A stretch of 64,000 bases of DNA from Herbiconiux aconitum (GTDB lineage: Bacteria; Actinomycetota; Actinomycetes; Actinomycetales; Microbacteriaceae), in NCBI RefSeq assembly GCF_024979235.1, contig NZ_JANLCM010000002.1:496001-560000 (forward strand). Direction: 5' to 3'. Positions within the stretch are counted from its first letter, which is position 1. Every line of letters starts with the position of its first letter. The notes below the pieces were generated by a model. It saw nothing but the letters and a program-made list of their open reading frames with translations. It made no database searches and had not been told where the DNA came from. The translations under genes and the position numbers were made by a program. Shown here in pieces: positions 34,043 to 41,754 of this stretch.

Positions 34043-35202
34043 TTGGGCACCTCCAGCACCACGGTGGTGCCCGATCCGGGTGCCGAGAACAGGCGCACCT
34101 TGCCGCCGACGTCGCGGATGCGCGCGATCACCGATTCGGCGAGCCCCAGCCGCCCGACGTCCACCGCTTCGAGATCGAAGCCCACGCCCGAGTCGGTGAC
34201 CATGGCGCGCACGGTCACGTCGTCTTGCGTGATGGTGACATCCGCCGAACCCACCTCGGCGTGTCGGCGCACGTTCTCGAGGCATTCGGAGAGCGAGAGC
34301 AGGAAGGCGTCGAGCACGTGGCTCGGCAGCAGGATCTGCCCGGCGCCGTGCCAGGCGACCTGGAGCCCCATGCGGCCGAAGCGTTGCTTCACCGACTCCA
34401 GGGTGTGGCCGAGGTCGCCGGTCTCCACCGGTTCGAGGGTGTAGCCGCCGGAGGCGCGCGGCATCGGAGTGCCGCCGAGCCGCAGCTGACGGAGCAATCG
34501 CGCGTCTTCACCCGCCTGGTTGCGGAGCGCATCCGGGTTCACACCGATGCCCGAGTGCGCCAGCAGGGTCAGCGTGGCGAGCACTGTGTCGTGCAGCAGC
34601 CGCGCACCCTGGCGACGCTGCGCCTCCATCTCGCTGGCTTGCCGCTCGACGGCGTGGGCGCGGCCGAGGCGCGCCATGCCGTCGAAGGCGCGGCGAAGGC
34701 TGGCCGAGATCCAGGCGGCGGCCACGAAGAGCGAGATCCACCCCACCGCCAGCGCGAGGATGACCACGGCTGCGCGCCCGGACGGCCAGGTGGCGAGCGT
34801 GACCAGCACCAGCACCGGCACGTAGCCGGCCAGCACGAGCAGATGGAGGCGCGTGGAGGTGGCGATGGTGGCGATGAGGGAGGGCACAGCCGTGGCTGCG
34901 AAGAACGTGATTCCGCTCGCTGTCGGCGCGTCGACGCCGGGGGTGCCGGGGAGGAGGAAGGCCGCGAGCGCCGCGAGGGCCAGCAGGTAGGTGACGAGGG
35001 GCCAGAGCAGCGAGCGGGATTCGCCCACCAGGTAGAAGCCGGCGCCCGTCACCACCATGAGACCCAGGCTCGGTGCGAACCCGCCCAGCTGCCCGAGGTT
35101 CGGAACCGCGATGGTGAGCACGGCCGCACCCGTGAACATCATTCCCAGATTGCGCGCCGAACGGGTGAGGAGCTTGCGGCGTTCACGATCCGTTCTCGGC
35201 AT
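34039..35202 (-). CDS. Sensor histidine kinase
   Basis: A 387-residue HisKA_3-like kinase: four to six membrane helices, an H-box with the phospho-acceptor His (RQGARLLHDTVLATLTLLAHSG), and a HATPase domain with N box (SECLENVRRHAE), G1 (DSGVGFD) and the terminal SAPGSGTTVVLEVP. ATG 35202 follows AGGAGG at four bases. It pairs with the NarL-type regulator downstream, though an extra membrane protein lies between them. The stimulus cannot be read. The region upstream (35203-35349) carries a weak -10-like TATCAT on the minus strand at about 35263-35268 and no other visible signal. Confidence 0.88.
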   Translation of the reverse strand: MPRTDRERRKLLTRSARNLGMMFTGAAVLTIAVPNLGQLGGFAPSLGLMVVTGAGFYLVGESRSLLWPLVTYLLALAALAAFLLPGTPGVDAPTASGITFFAATAVPSLIATIATSTRLHLLVLAGYVPVLVLVTLATWPSGRAAVVILALAVGWISLFVAAAWISASLRRAFDGMARLGRAHAVERQASEMEAQRRQGARLLHDTVLATLTLLAHSGIGVNPDALRNQAGEDARLLRQLRLGGTPMPRASGGYTLEPVETGDLGHTLESVKQRFGRMGLQVAWHGAGQILLPSHVLDAFLLSLSECLENVRRHAEVGSADVTITQDDVTVRAMVTDSGVGFDLEAVDVGRLGLAESVIARIRDVGGKVRLFSAPGSGTTVVLEVPK

Positions 35203-35349
35203 CAGGCCTCCTGGAGACCTGTGAGGTGGGGACTCCATCGACGGTGCAGCAACACAGTCTGCATGATACAGCCGCCCCGTACCCCCTGAACTGGGGAGAG
35301 TGGATATCGACAGCTGTCGCTAACCTCGAGATAGATCCTGGGGGGAATT

Positions 35350-35384
35350 GGCCGGGGAACCGTTGGCAAGGCGGTTCCCCGGCC
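35350..35384 (-). terminator. Terminator after metX
   Basis: GGCCGGGGAACCG (35350-35362) pairs with CGGTTCCCCGGCC (35372-35384), 13 perfect pairs with a nine-base loop. It lies 22 bases beyond the metX stop. An additional CCGCAC/GTGCGG hairpin overlaps its outer edge on the metX side. Confidence 0.65.
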
Positions 35385-35406
35385 GCACTTTTGTGTGCGG
35401 GGCGAT

Positions 35407-36612
35407 TCAGATCGCCAGCAGGCGGGTGATCTCGCGTCCGACGAGGTCGAATTCGATCAAGAATCCGTCGTGGCCGAAGTTCGATTCGATCACCACGGGC
35501 ACGTCTCCGTCGATGTTGTTGGGGAGATGCTCGGCGATCAGCTCCTGGTCGGGCACCGGGAAGAGACGATCGCTGTCGATGCCGATCACGAGGGTCTGAG
35601 CCGTCACTGACTCCAGAGCCGGGATGACGCCGGCTCGTCCGCGCCCGATGTCGTGCGAGTTCATCGCTTCGACCAGGGTGATGTAGCTGTTCGCGTCGAA
35701 GCGGCGCGTGAATTTGTTGCCGTGGAAGTCGAGGTAGGACTCCACGGCGAACCGCCCGCCACCCCCGAGCGGGCTGATGCCGCTCTGCCAGCTGCGCTGG
35801 AAGCGATCGTTCAGTTCCGACGGGCTGCGGTAGTTGAGCAGCGCCATCCGCCGCGCCAGCGCGAGGCCTTGGTGCGGGCCCTCGCCGTCGGGAGCGTCGT
35901 AGTAGGCGCCGCCGTGGAAGAGCGGATCGGCTCGAATCGCCTGGATCTGCACCGAGTTCAACGCGATCTGGTCGGCCGAGCTGGTGGCGGGTGCGGCGAT
36001 CACGGCCATCCGCGTGACTTCGTCGGGGTAGCGAACACCCCACTCGAGCACCTGCATCCCGCCCATCGAGCCGCCGACGACTGCGAACCAGCGGTCGATG
36101 CCGAGCACCTCGGCGAGGCCGTGCTGTGCTCGCACCTGGTCGGCGATGGTGGTGTACGGGAAGCGGGCGCCCCATTCGGCGCCGTCGGGCGCCATGGATG
36201 ACGGGCCGGTGCTGCCCTGGCAGCTGCCCAGCATGTTGGGGGCCACCACGAACCAGCGATCGGTGTCGATGGGGAGGCCGGGGCCGACGAGGCCCGGCCA
36301 CCATCCGTCGGTCGGATGCCCGGGCTCGGCCGGGTGATTGAGGTTGCTGTCGCCGGTCAGCGCGTGCAGCACCAGGATCGCGTTGTCCCGCGCTGCCGAG
36401 AGCGTGCCGTAGGTCTGGTAGGCGAGATGTGTGTGGGGAACGACTTCCCCGTGCTCGAAGGCGAATTCCCCGATGTCGGCGAATTTCCGTCGCCCGACCG
36501 GGTCTCCTTCGCGCCACGCCCCGGAGGCCGGCGGTTTGCCGAGCACAGAGCGGATCTGCGCCTCGGTGATGAACCCACTGGGAACGGTGTCTTCGTTAGT
36601 CTGCCAGTCCAT
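35407..36612 (-). CDS. metX: Homoserine O-acetyltransferase
   Basis: A 401-residue alpha/beta-hydrolase acetyltransferase of methionine synthesis: ILVLHALTGDSN oxyanion region, nucleophile Ser in VVGGSMGGMQVLEW, Asp in VIGIDSDRLFPV and His in SNFGHDGFLIEF. It acetylates homoserine with acetyl-CoA; the product is used by MetY encoded just upstream. ATG 36612 is chosen; an in-frame ATG at 36636 lies inside the hairpin that precedes the gene and is less likely. Confidence 0.95.
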   Translation of the reverse strand: MDWQTNEDTVPSGFITEAQIRSVLGKPPASGAWREGDPVGRRKFADIGEFAFEHGEVVPHTHLAYQTYGTLSAARDNAILVLHALTGDSNLNHPAEPGHPTDGWWPGLVGPGLPIDTDRWFVVAPNMLGSCQGSTGPSSMAPDGAEWGARFPYTTIADQVRAQHGLAEVLGIDRWFAVVGGSMGGMQVLEWGVRYPDEVTRMAVIAAPATSSADQIALNSVQIQAIRADPLFHGGAYYDAPDGEGPHQGLALARRMALLNYRSPSELNDRFQRSWQSGISPLGGGGRFAVESYLDFHGNKFTRRFDANSYITLVEAMNSHDIGRGRAGVIPALESVTAQTLVIGIDSDRLFPVPDQELIAEHLPNNIDGDVPVVIESNFGHDGFLIEFDLVGREITRLLAI

Positions 36613-36635
36613 GTCCCTACGATTCTGGCCGAACA

Positions 36636-36672
36636 AATGGCCCGGGGCGTGTTTGTTACGCCCCGGGCCATT
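36636..36672 (-). terminator. Intergenic hairpin between metY and metX
   Basis: AATGGCCCGGGGCG (36636-36649) pairs perfectly with 36659-36672 over 14 bp, with a nine-base loop. It fills most of the gap between the metY stop and metX start, so it is either a partial terminator that lowers metX expression relative to metY or an RNA stabiliser. Confidence 0.65.
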
Positions 36673-36681
36673 CGGTGAGCG

Positions 36682-38007
36682 CTACAGCGCGTTCGCCTTG
36701 ACTGTCTCGCGTGCCGCGGCGAGCCCGGTCTCCAGATCGGCCTTCAGGTCGTCGACGTTCTCGAGACCCACCGAGAGCCGCACGAGGCCGGGGGTGACGC
36801 CCGCGGTCAGCTGCTGCTCGGGGGTGAGCTGCGAGTGCGTCGTCGACGCCGGGTGGATGACGAGAGAGCGCACGTCGCCGATGTTGGCCAGGTGGCTGAA
36901 CAGCGTGAGGCTGTCGACGAAGGTGCGTCCGGCATCCACTCCGCCCTTGAGTTCGAAGGAGAGCACGGCACCGACGCCCTTGGGGGCGTACTTGTTGGCG
37001 GCCGCGTACCAGGGGCTCGAGGGCAGGCCCGCGTAGTACACCGTGGCGATGTCGGGGTGGCCGTCGAGCCACTCGGCGATCTCCTGAGCGTTCTGCACGT
37101 GACGCTCGACCCGGAGCGAGAGGGTCTCGATGCCCTGGATGAGCTGCCAGGCGCTGGCCGGTGCGATCGAGGAGCCGAGGTCGCGGAGCAGCTGCACCCG
37201 CGCCTTGATGATGTAGGCGATGCCGTCGCCGAGCACCCCGGTGTAGCTCGCGCCATGGTAGGAGGGGTCGGGCTCGGTGAGACCGGGGAACTTTTCGACG
37301 TTCTTCGACCACTCGAACTTTCCGCCGTCGACGATGATGCCGCCGATGACGGTGCCGTGCCCGCCGAGGAACTTCGTGGCCGAATGCACCACGATGTCGG
37401 CGCCGTGCTCGAACGGGCGGATCAGGTAGGGCGTCGCGATGGTGTTGTCGACGATCAGCGGCACGCCGCTTTCGTGGGCGACGTCGGCGACGAGGGCGAT
37501 GTCGAGGATGTTGATCTTCGGGTTGCCGATGGTCTCGGCGAAGAACAGCTTCGTGTTGGGGCGCACCGCGCGGCGCCACTCCTCGGCGTCGTCCTGGTTC
37601 TCGACGAAGGTGGTCTCGATGCCGAGCTTCGCGAGGGTGTACTTGAACAGGTTGTAGGTGCCGCCGTAGATCGACGACGACGACACGATGTGGTCGCCGG
37701 CCTGGGCGATGTTCAGCACGGCGAAGGTCTCGGCGGCCTGTCCGGAGGCCACCAGCAGCGCTGCTGTTCCGCCTTCCAGTGCTGCCACGCGCTCTTCGAC
37801 CACGTTCTGGGTGGGGTTCTGGATGCGTGTGTAGATGTTGCCGAACTCGGCCAGCGCGAACAGGTTCTGCGCGTGCTGCGAGTTGTTGAAGACGTAGGAG
37901 GTGGTCTGGTAGATCGGCGTCGCACGCGCGTTGGTCACGGGGTCGGGCTGGGCGCCGGTGTGGATCTGCTTGGTCTCGAACTTCCAGTTCGCAGCGTTGT
38001 CGCTCAT
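36682..38007 (-). CDS. metY: O-acetylhomoserine aminocarboxypropyltransferase / sulfhydrylase
   Basis: A 441-residue PLP enzyme of the Cys/Met metabolism family: YQTTSYVFNN, FGNIYTRIQNPTQ, ASGQAAETFAVLNI, VDNTIATPYLIRPFEHGADIVVHSATKFLGGHG with the PLP Lys in SATKF, and the C-terminal RLSVGLENVDDLKADL. It replaces the acetyl group of O-acetylhomoserine with sulfide (or methanethiol). ATG 38007 has GAGGAAG six bases upstream; an in-frame ATG at 38022 is less well placed. metY-metX is the common actinobacterial order. Confidence 0.94.
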   Translation of the reverse strand: MSDNAANWKFETKQIHTGAQPDPVTNARATPIYQTTSYVFNNSQHAQNLFALAEFGNIYTRIQNPTQNVVEERVAALEGGTAALLVASGQAAETFAVLNIAQAGDHIVSSSSIYGGTYNLFKYTLAKLGIETTFVENQDDAEEWRRAVRPNTKLFFAETIGNPKINILDIALVADVAHESGVPLIVDNTIATPYLIRPFEHGADIVVHSATKFLGGHGTVIGGIIVDGGKFEWSKNVEKFPGLTEPDPSYHGASYTGVLGDGIAYIIKARVQLLRDLGSSIAPASAWQLIQGIETLSLRVERHVQNAQEIAEWLDGHPDIATVYYAGLPSSPWYAAANKYAPKGVGAVLSFELKGGVDAGRTFVDSLTLFSHLANIGDVRSLVIHPASTTHSQLTPEQQLTAGVTPGLVRLSVGLENVDDLKADLETGLAAARETVKANAL

Positions 38008-38045
38008 GGACTTCTTCCTCAAAGTCGGGTGATGGATTGCCTGGA

Positions 38046-38074
38046 AGCCTAGGTATCCGTGGCGAACGGGTCAA
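38046..38074 (-). promoter_or_regulatory. Promoter of metY
   Basis: On the minus strand TTGACC (38074-38069) and TAGGCT (38051-38046) are 17 bases apart, a plausible housekeeping-sigma promoter. The start point would fall about 30 nt before the metY ATG. No S-box or SAM riboswitch is visible in this short leader. Confidence 0.5.
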
Positions 38075-38104
38075 TCAACGCGACACGCGGCGTAACGCGC
38101 CGCG

Positions 38105-39175
38105 TCAGCCTCGATCGCGCTCGGCGAACAGCCAACGGGCACGGGGCTCGACAAGCGGTCGGAAGATGCGGCGCACGATCGGTGTCGAGAGCACGACGGC
38201 GATCAGGATGCTGAACAGGATCATCCCGATCAGCAGCAAATCGGACTGCGGGCCGTCGAGCATCCCGGACTCCCGGATCGGGTAGAGCACGAAGGTGTGC
38301 AGCAGGTAGACGTACATGGTGGCCTGACCGAGCGGCGAGAACCAGGTGGTGCGCCGGGGGACGAGTGTGAGGAAGGCGAAGATCAGCACCACGGCGAGCG
38401 CGATGGCGCCGAGCCGAAGCGCCCCCGCCCACCACTGGTCGTAGCCGAAATCGGGGTAGGCCTGCTGGAAGAGCAGCACGCGGCGAATCTTCAGCTCGCG
38501 CCAGAGCGGCACGTCGAGGGCGATCACGAGCGCGAGCACGCCGAAGACGACGATCGCGCCGGCCCGCACGAGCCACACCGTGCGAACGGATGCCCGCAGC
38601 CAGATCTCGGTGAGAGGCAGCTGGCGCAGCTTCCAGCCGAGCACGAAGAACGGCAGCAGCGCGAGCGTGCGGTCGAGCGCGAAGACCCCGCCGACCCCCG
38701 GCAGATAGCCGCTGGCCACCGACACGATCACCGAGATGAGAAAAGCGAAGCGCACCAGCGCGAGGTAGGGGAGGGTGACCCGCCAGATGATCAGGGCGAT
38801 GAGGAACCAGAGCGTCCAGGAGGGGTTCACGAAGTCGACCAAGGCCCGGCCGGCCCGGAGACTGTGGATGACCGACCAGATCGCTTCGAAGATCAGATAG
38901 GGCAGCACCAGGTCGGTGATGATGCGCTTCAGTTGCTTGACGCCCGGCGGGTCGGCTTTGGCGAAGTATCCCGCGACGGCCACGAAGACCGGCACGTGGA
39001 AGGCGTAGACGAAGAGGTACACGCCGTAGGCGGTGTCGGATTCGGCGATCAGTTTCAGGATGGCGTGACCGATCACCACAAGGGTGATCGCGATGAAACG
39101 CGCGTTGTCCCACATCGGCACCCGGGTCGTCGCAGCGGGCTGCACGAGCGCGGGCGTGGCCGGGACGGACATCAT
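38105..39175 (-). CDS. Acyltransferase-3-family membrane protein
   Basis: A 356-residue integral membrane protein of about ten helices starting with RVPMWDNARFIAITLVVIGHAILKLI, the Arg/His-containing first helix typical of the acyltransferase_3 (OafA-like) superfamily; AFHVPVFVAVAGYF and YLLHTFVLYPIRES are also typical. Such proteins transfer acetyl or other acyl groups to surface sugars or lipids. No neighbour indicates the acceptor. ATG 39175 and ATG 39172 are adjacent and cannot be separated. Confidence 0.8.
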   Translation of the reverse strand: MMSVPATPALVQPAATTRVPMWDNARFIAITLVVIGHAILKLIAESDTAYGVYLFVYAFHVPVFVAVAGYFAKADPPGVKQLKRIITDLVLPYLIFEAIWSVIHSLRAGRALVDFVNPSWTLWFLIALIIWRVTLPYLALVRFAFLISVIVSVASGYLPGVGGVFALDRTLALLPFFVLGWKLRQLPLTEIWLRASVRTVWLVRAGAIVVFGVLALVIALDVPLWRELKIRRVLLFQQAYPDFGYDQWWAGALRLGAIALAVVLIFAFLTLVPRRTTWFSPLGQATMYVYLLHTFVLYPIRESGMLDGPQSDLLLIGMILFSILIAVVLSTPIVRRIFRPLVEPRARWLFAERDRG

Positions 39176-39236
39176 TCCACACTACCTTTGAAGGCAAGGA
39201 CGGCACCGGGTGACCCCGGTCGGCGAGAGGATGCGG

Positions 39237-40013
39237 ATGAAGCGCGCAGTGGTGACCGGGGCGAGTTCGGGGATCGGGGCCGCCACCGTGCGGCTCCTGC
39301 GCGACCACGGCTGGAACGTGGTGGGTGTGGCCCGCCGCGCCGACCGACTGGAGCAGCTCGCCGCCGAGACGGGCGCCGAGGTCTTCGTGGCCGACCTCAC
39401 GAAGCAGGCCGACGTCGACGCCTTGCGCGACCACCTCGCCGCCACCGGTGGCGTGAGCACGCTCGTCAACAACGCGGGTGGAGCGATGGGCCTGGACTCG
39501 GTCGAGGCTGCTGATCCGGCTGACTGGCAGGCGATGTTCGACGTGAACGTGCTTGCCGTGCAGCGCGTGACCGCGGCGCTGCTGCCGCTCCTGCGCGCAT
39601 CCGTCGAACCTGGTGGAGCGGCCGACATCATGACGGTGTCCTCGATCGCCGGCCACATCGCCTATGAAGGCGGTGGGGGCTACAACGCCTCGAAGTTCGC
39701 GGTGCACGCGATGATCGATGTGTTGCGGCTCGAGCTGAGCGGTGAACCCATCCGGGTGCTGGAGATCGCGCCTGGCATGGTGAAGACCGAGGAGTTCTCG
39801 CTCAACCGTTTCAAGGGCGACCAGGCGCGGGCCGACAAGGTCTACGACAACGTGCCCGATCCGCTCTCGGCCGACGACGTGGCGCGCACGATCGTGTCGA
39901 CCCTCGAGCTGCCACCGCACGTCAGCCTCGATCTCGTGGTGATCAAGCCGGTGGCGCAGTCGGCGGCCTACAAGGTGGCGCGCGGGCAGTTGAAGGTCAA
40001 AGCGGCGGAGTAG
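39237..40013 (+). CDS. SDR family oxidoreductase
   Basis: A 258-residue classical SDR: TGASSGIGAATV cofactor loop, NNAGG, the catalytic Ser in VSSIAGH and YNASK. The sequence resembles the YdfG-type 3-hydroxy acid dehydrogenase subgroup, but the substrate is not determinable. ATG 39237 is favoured because AGAGG lies six bases upstream; ATG 39231 is possible. The 3' end overlaps the convergent MFS gene by 17 bases. Confidence 0.87.
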   Translation: MKRAVVTGASSGIGAATVRLLRDHGWNVVGVARRADRLEQLAAETGAEVFVADLTKQADVDALRDHLAATGGVSTLVNNAGGAMGLDSVEAADPADWQAMFDVNVLAVQRVTAALLPLLRASVEPGGAADIMTVSSIAGHIAYEGGGGYNASKFAVHAMIDVLRLELSGEPIRVLEIAPGMVKTEEFSLNRFKGDQARADKVYDNVPDPLSADDVARTIVSTLELPPHVSLDLVVIKPVAQSAAYKVARGQLKVKAAE

Positions 40014-41505
40014 GCACCGGCGCGGGTTCCGGCTCGGGCTCGGGCTCGATCGGCACGGTCGCGTCGGCGAACGCGAGCTTCGGCACGAAGAACAGCAGCA
40101 CCCCGGCCACCAGCGCCCCGCCGGCGCAGATCGCCCACACCGTCATGTAGCCGGAGAGACTGGACGCGGTCGCCGTGACCGCCGTGGAGGCTCCCTGGAA
40201 CAGCACCACGCCGAAGACCGCTGAGGCGAACGAGCCGCCGATCGTCTTCGTGGTGTTCGTCAAGCCTGCGGCGATGCCGGTCTGGCCCCGGGGAGCGGCG
40301 GCTGCGGCCGCGGCGGGGAGTGCTCCGACCAGTGCGCCCGATCCGATTCCGGCGATGAACATGTTGACGAACACCTGCCAGGTCTCGGCGTGGAAAGGAA
40401 GGAACAGGGCATAGCCGAGCGCCACCAGGAAGGTCGCGCCGATCAGGGCGACCCGCGGACTCGACCTTCGGGAGAACAGCGGGAACAGCAGCGCACCGAT
40501 GATCATCGACAGCAGATACACGCCGATCAGGATGCTGCGGCTCGACGATCCGAGGCCGAGTCCGTAGCCGTTGACCGGGTCGGTGCCGGCGAAGGTGCTG
40601 AGCGGTGCCTGCGCGCCGAGCAGGCTGATGCCGATGAGAGCGGCCGTCACCTGCACCGGCCACATGGTCGGCTGTCGGAGCACGCGGAGATCGATCGCCG
40701 GATCGGGCTGCTTCAACTCGTAGAAGCCGAACGGCACGAACACCAGCACGCCGATCACCACCAGCAGCCACACCCACCAGGTCTCGGGTCCGTTGATGCG
40801 CAGGAAGGTGAGGCCGCTCGTGATGAGCAGGAGCCCCAGGGTGAGGATCGTGAAACCCACCAGGTCGAGCGTGCGACCCGGCACCGGTGACGATTCGGGC
40901 ACCCCGAACAGGATGGCGAAGAACACCAGCGTCACGGCGATGGCGGGAACCGAGAGCGTGAGGGGCACGTTCTTGCCGAAGACGTCGAACAGGATGCCGC
41001 TGGAGAGCGCTCCGATGATGGCGCCCGCCTCGAGGGCCACGACGAGGAGTCCGGCGGCTCGGCGGGTCTGCGAGGCTGCGCTTCCGGTGCGGCGGCCCCG
41101 GTCGAAGATCAGGGCGACCTCGAGCGGAAGCCACACGACGTAGAAGCCCTGGAGCGCCCAGGCGATCAGGAAGCTCGTGAAGTCACCCGCCGCGACGAGC
41201 CACCAGCTCGCCGCCGCCGTCAGCACGGTCGAGATGAGGAGCATCCGCTTGTGCCCCACCATGTCACCGAGCTTGGCGAGCACAGGCACGACGATCGCCG
41301 AGAGAAGGAGTTGCGCGGCCTCGAACCAGTTGAAGTCGGCGTCGCGGATGCCGAGGTGCTGCACCAGATCGGGGATGAGTGGAACGTAGAACCCCTGGAT
41401 GATGCCACTCGTGATCTCGACGAGAAACAAGAACCCGATGAGCGATGCGGTGACCCCCACGGCCCCACTGCGGAATCCGGGGAACCCGCTCGACGACGAT
41501 GCCAT
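39997..41505 (-). CDS. MFS transporter (14-helix, DHA2-like)
   Basis: A 502-residue major facilitator protein with about 14 hydrophobic helices. Motif A-like LAKLGDMVGHKRMLL follows helix 2, and PETWWVWLLVVIGVLVFVPF is typical of drug:H+ antiporter-2 exporters. The C-terminal tail EPEPEPEPAP is a low-complexity cytoplasmic extension. Likely an exporter of hydrophobic compounds; specificity is unknown. Upstream lies a large palindrome (41561-41704). Confidence 0.85.
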   Translation of the reverse strand: MASSSSGFPGFRSGAVGVTASLIGFLFLVEITSGIIQGFYVPLIPDLVQHLGIRDADFNWFEAAQLLLSAIVVPVLAKLGDMVGHKRMLLISTVLTAAASWWLVAAGDFTSFLIAWALQGFYVVWLPLEVALIFDRGRRTGSAASQTRRAAGLLVVALEAGAIIGALSSGILFDVFGKNVPLTLSVPAIAVTLVFFAILFGVPESSPVPGRTLDLVGFTILTLGLLLITSGLTFLRINGPETWWVWLLVVIGVLVFVPFGFYELKQPDPAIDLRVLRQPTMWPVQVTAALIGISLLGAQAPLSTFAGTDPVNGYGLGLGSSSRSILIGVYLLSMIIGALLFPLFSRRSSPRVALIGATFLVALGYALFLPFHAETWQVFVNMFIAGIGSGALVGALPAAAAAAAPRGQTGIAAGLTNTTKTIGGSFASAVFGVVLFQGASTAVTATASSLSGYMTVWAICAGGALVAGVLLFFVPKLAFADATVPIEPEPEPEPAPVPTPPL

Positions 41506-41560
41506 GAACGGATGCTAGTGGCTGGCGGGATGCAGCGGGGAAGCGGCTCGCTCTCGCGAT

Positions 41561-41704
41561 GCTGCCGCGCGCTTCGCGCTTGCCGACGGTGGGTCGTGGC
41601 CGGGTTCCTAGGAAGGTTCCGGATGCGCGTGACCGGGCGCGTACGCATCCATCTGTTCGTCCCAGCCACGTTCCATTTCGGGCAAGCGCGGAGCGCGCGG
41701 CAGC
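41561..41704. repeat. Nested 144-bp palindrome between MFS and DUF222/HNH genes
   Basis: Arms at 41561-41584 and 41681-41704 are 24-bp inverted copies with one mismatch. Inside, GGATGCG/CGCATCC (41621-41627 and 41644-41650) and CGTGGC/GCCACG (41595-41600 and 41665-41670) pair, and TTCCTAGGAA (41605-41614) is a small palindrome. The element would form a multi-branched hairpin. It lies between divergent genes so is not a simple terminator; it may be a REP- or MITE-like element. Confidence 0.6.
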
Positions 41705-41754
41705 AGATCGGCGTGGCAGGTCGAGTGTCAGTGGCTCATGCTTGAATTATTCTC

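Noticed and set aside
36613-38104. SAM riboswitch or T-box regulating metY-metX.
   Set aside because: The metY leader is about 30 nt from the predicted promoter and the metY-metX gap is filled by a simple hairpin.
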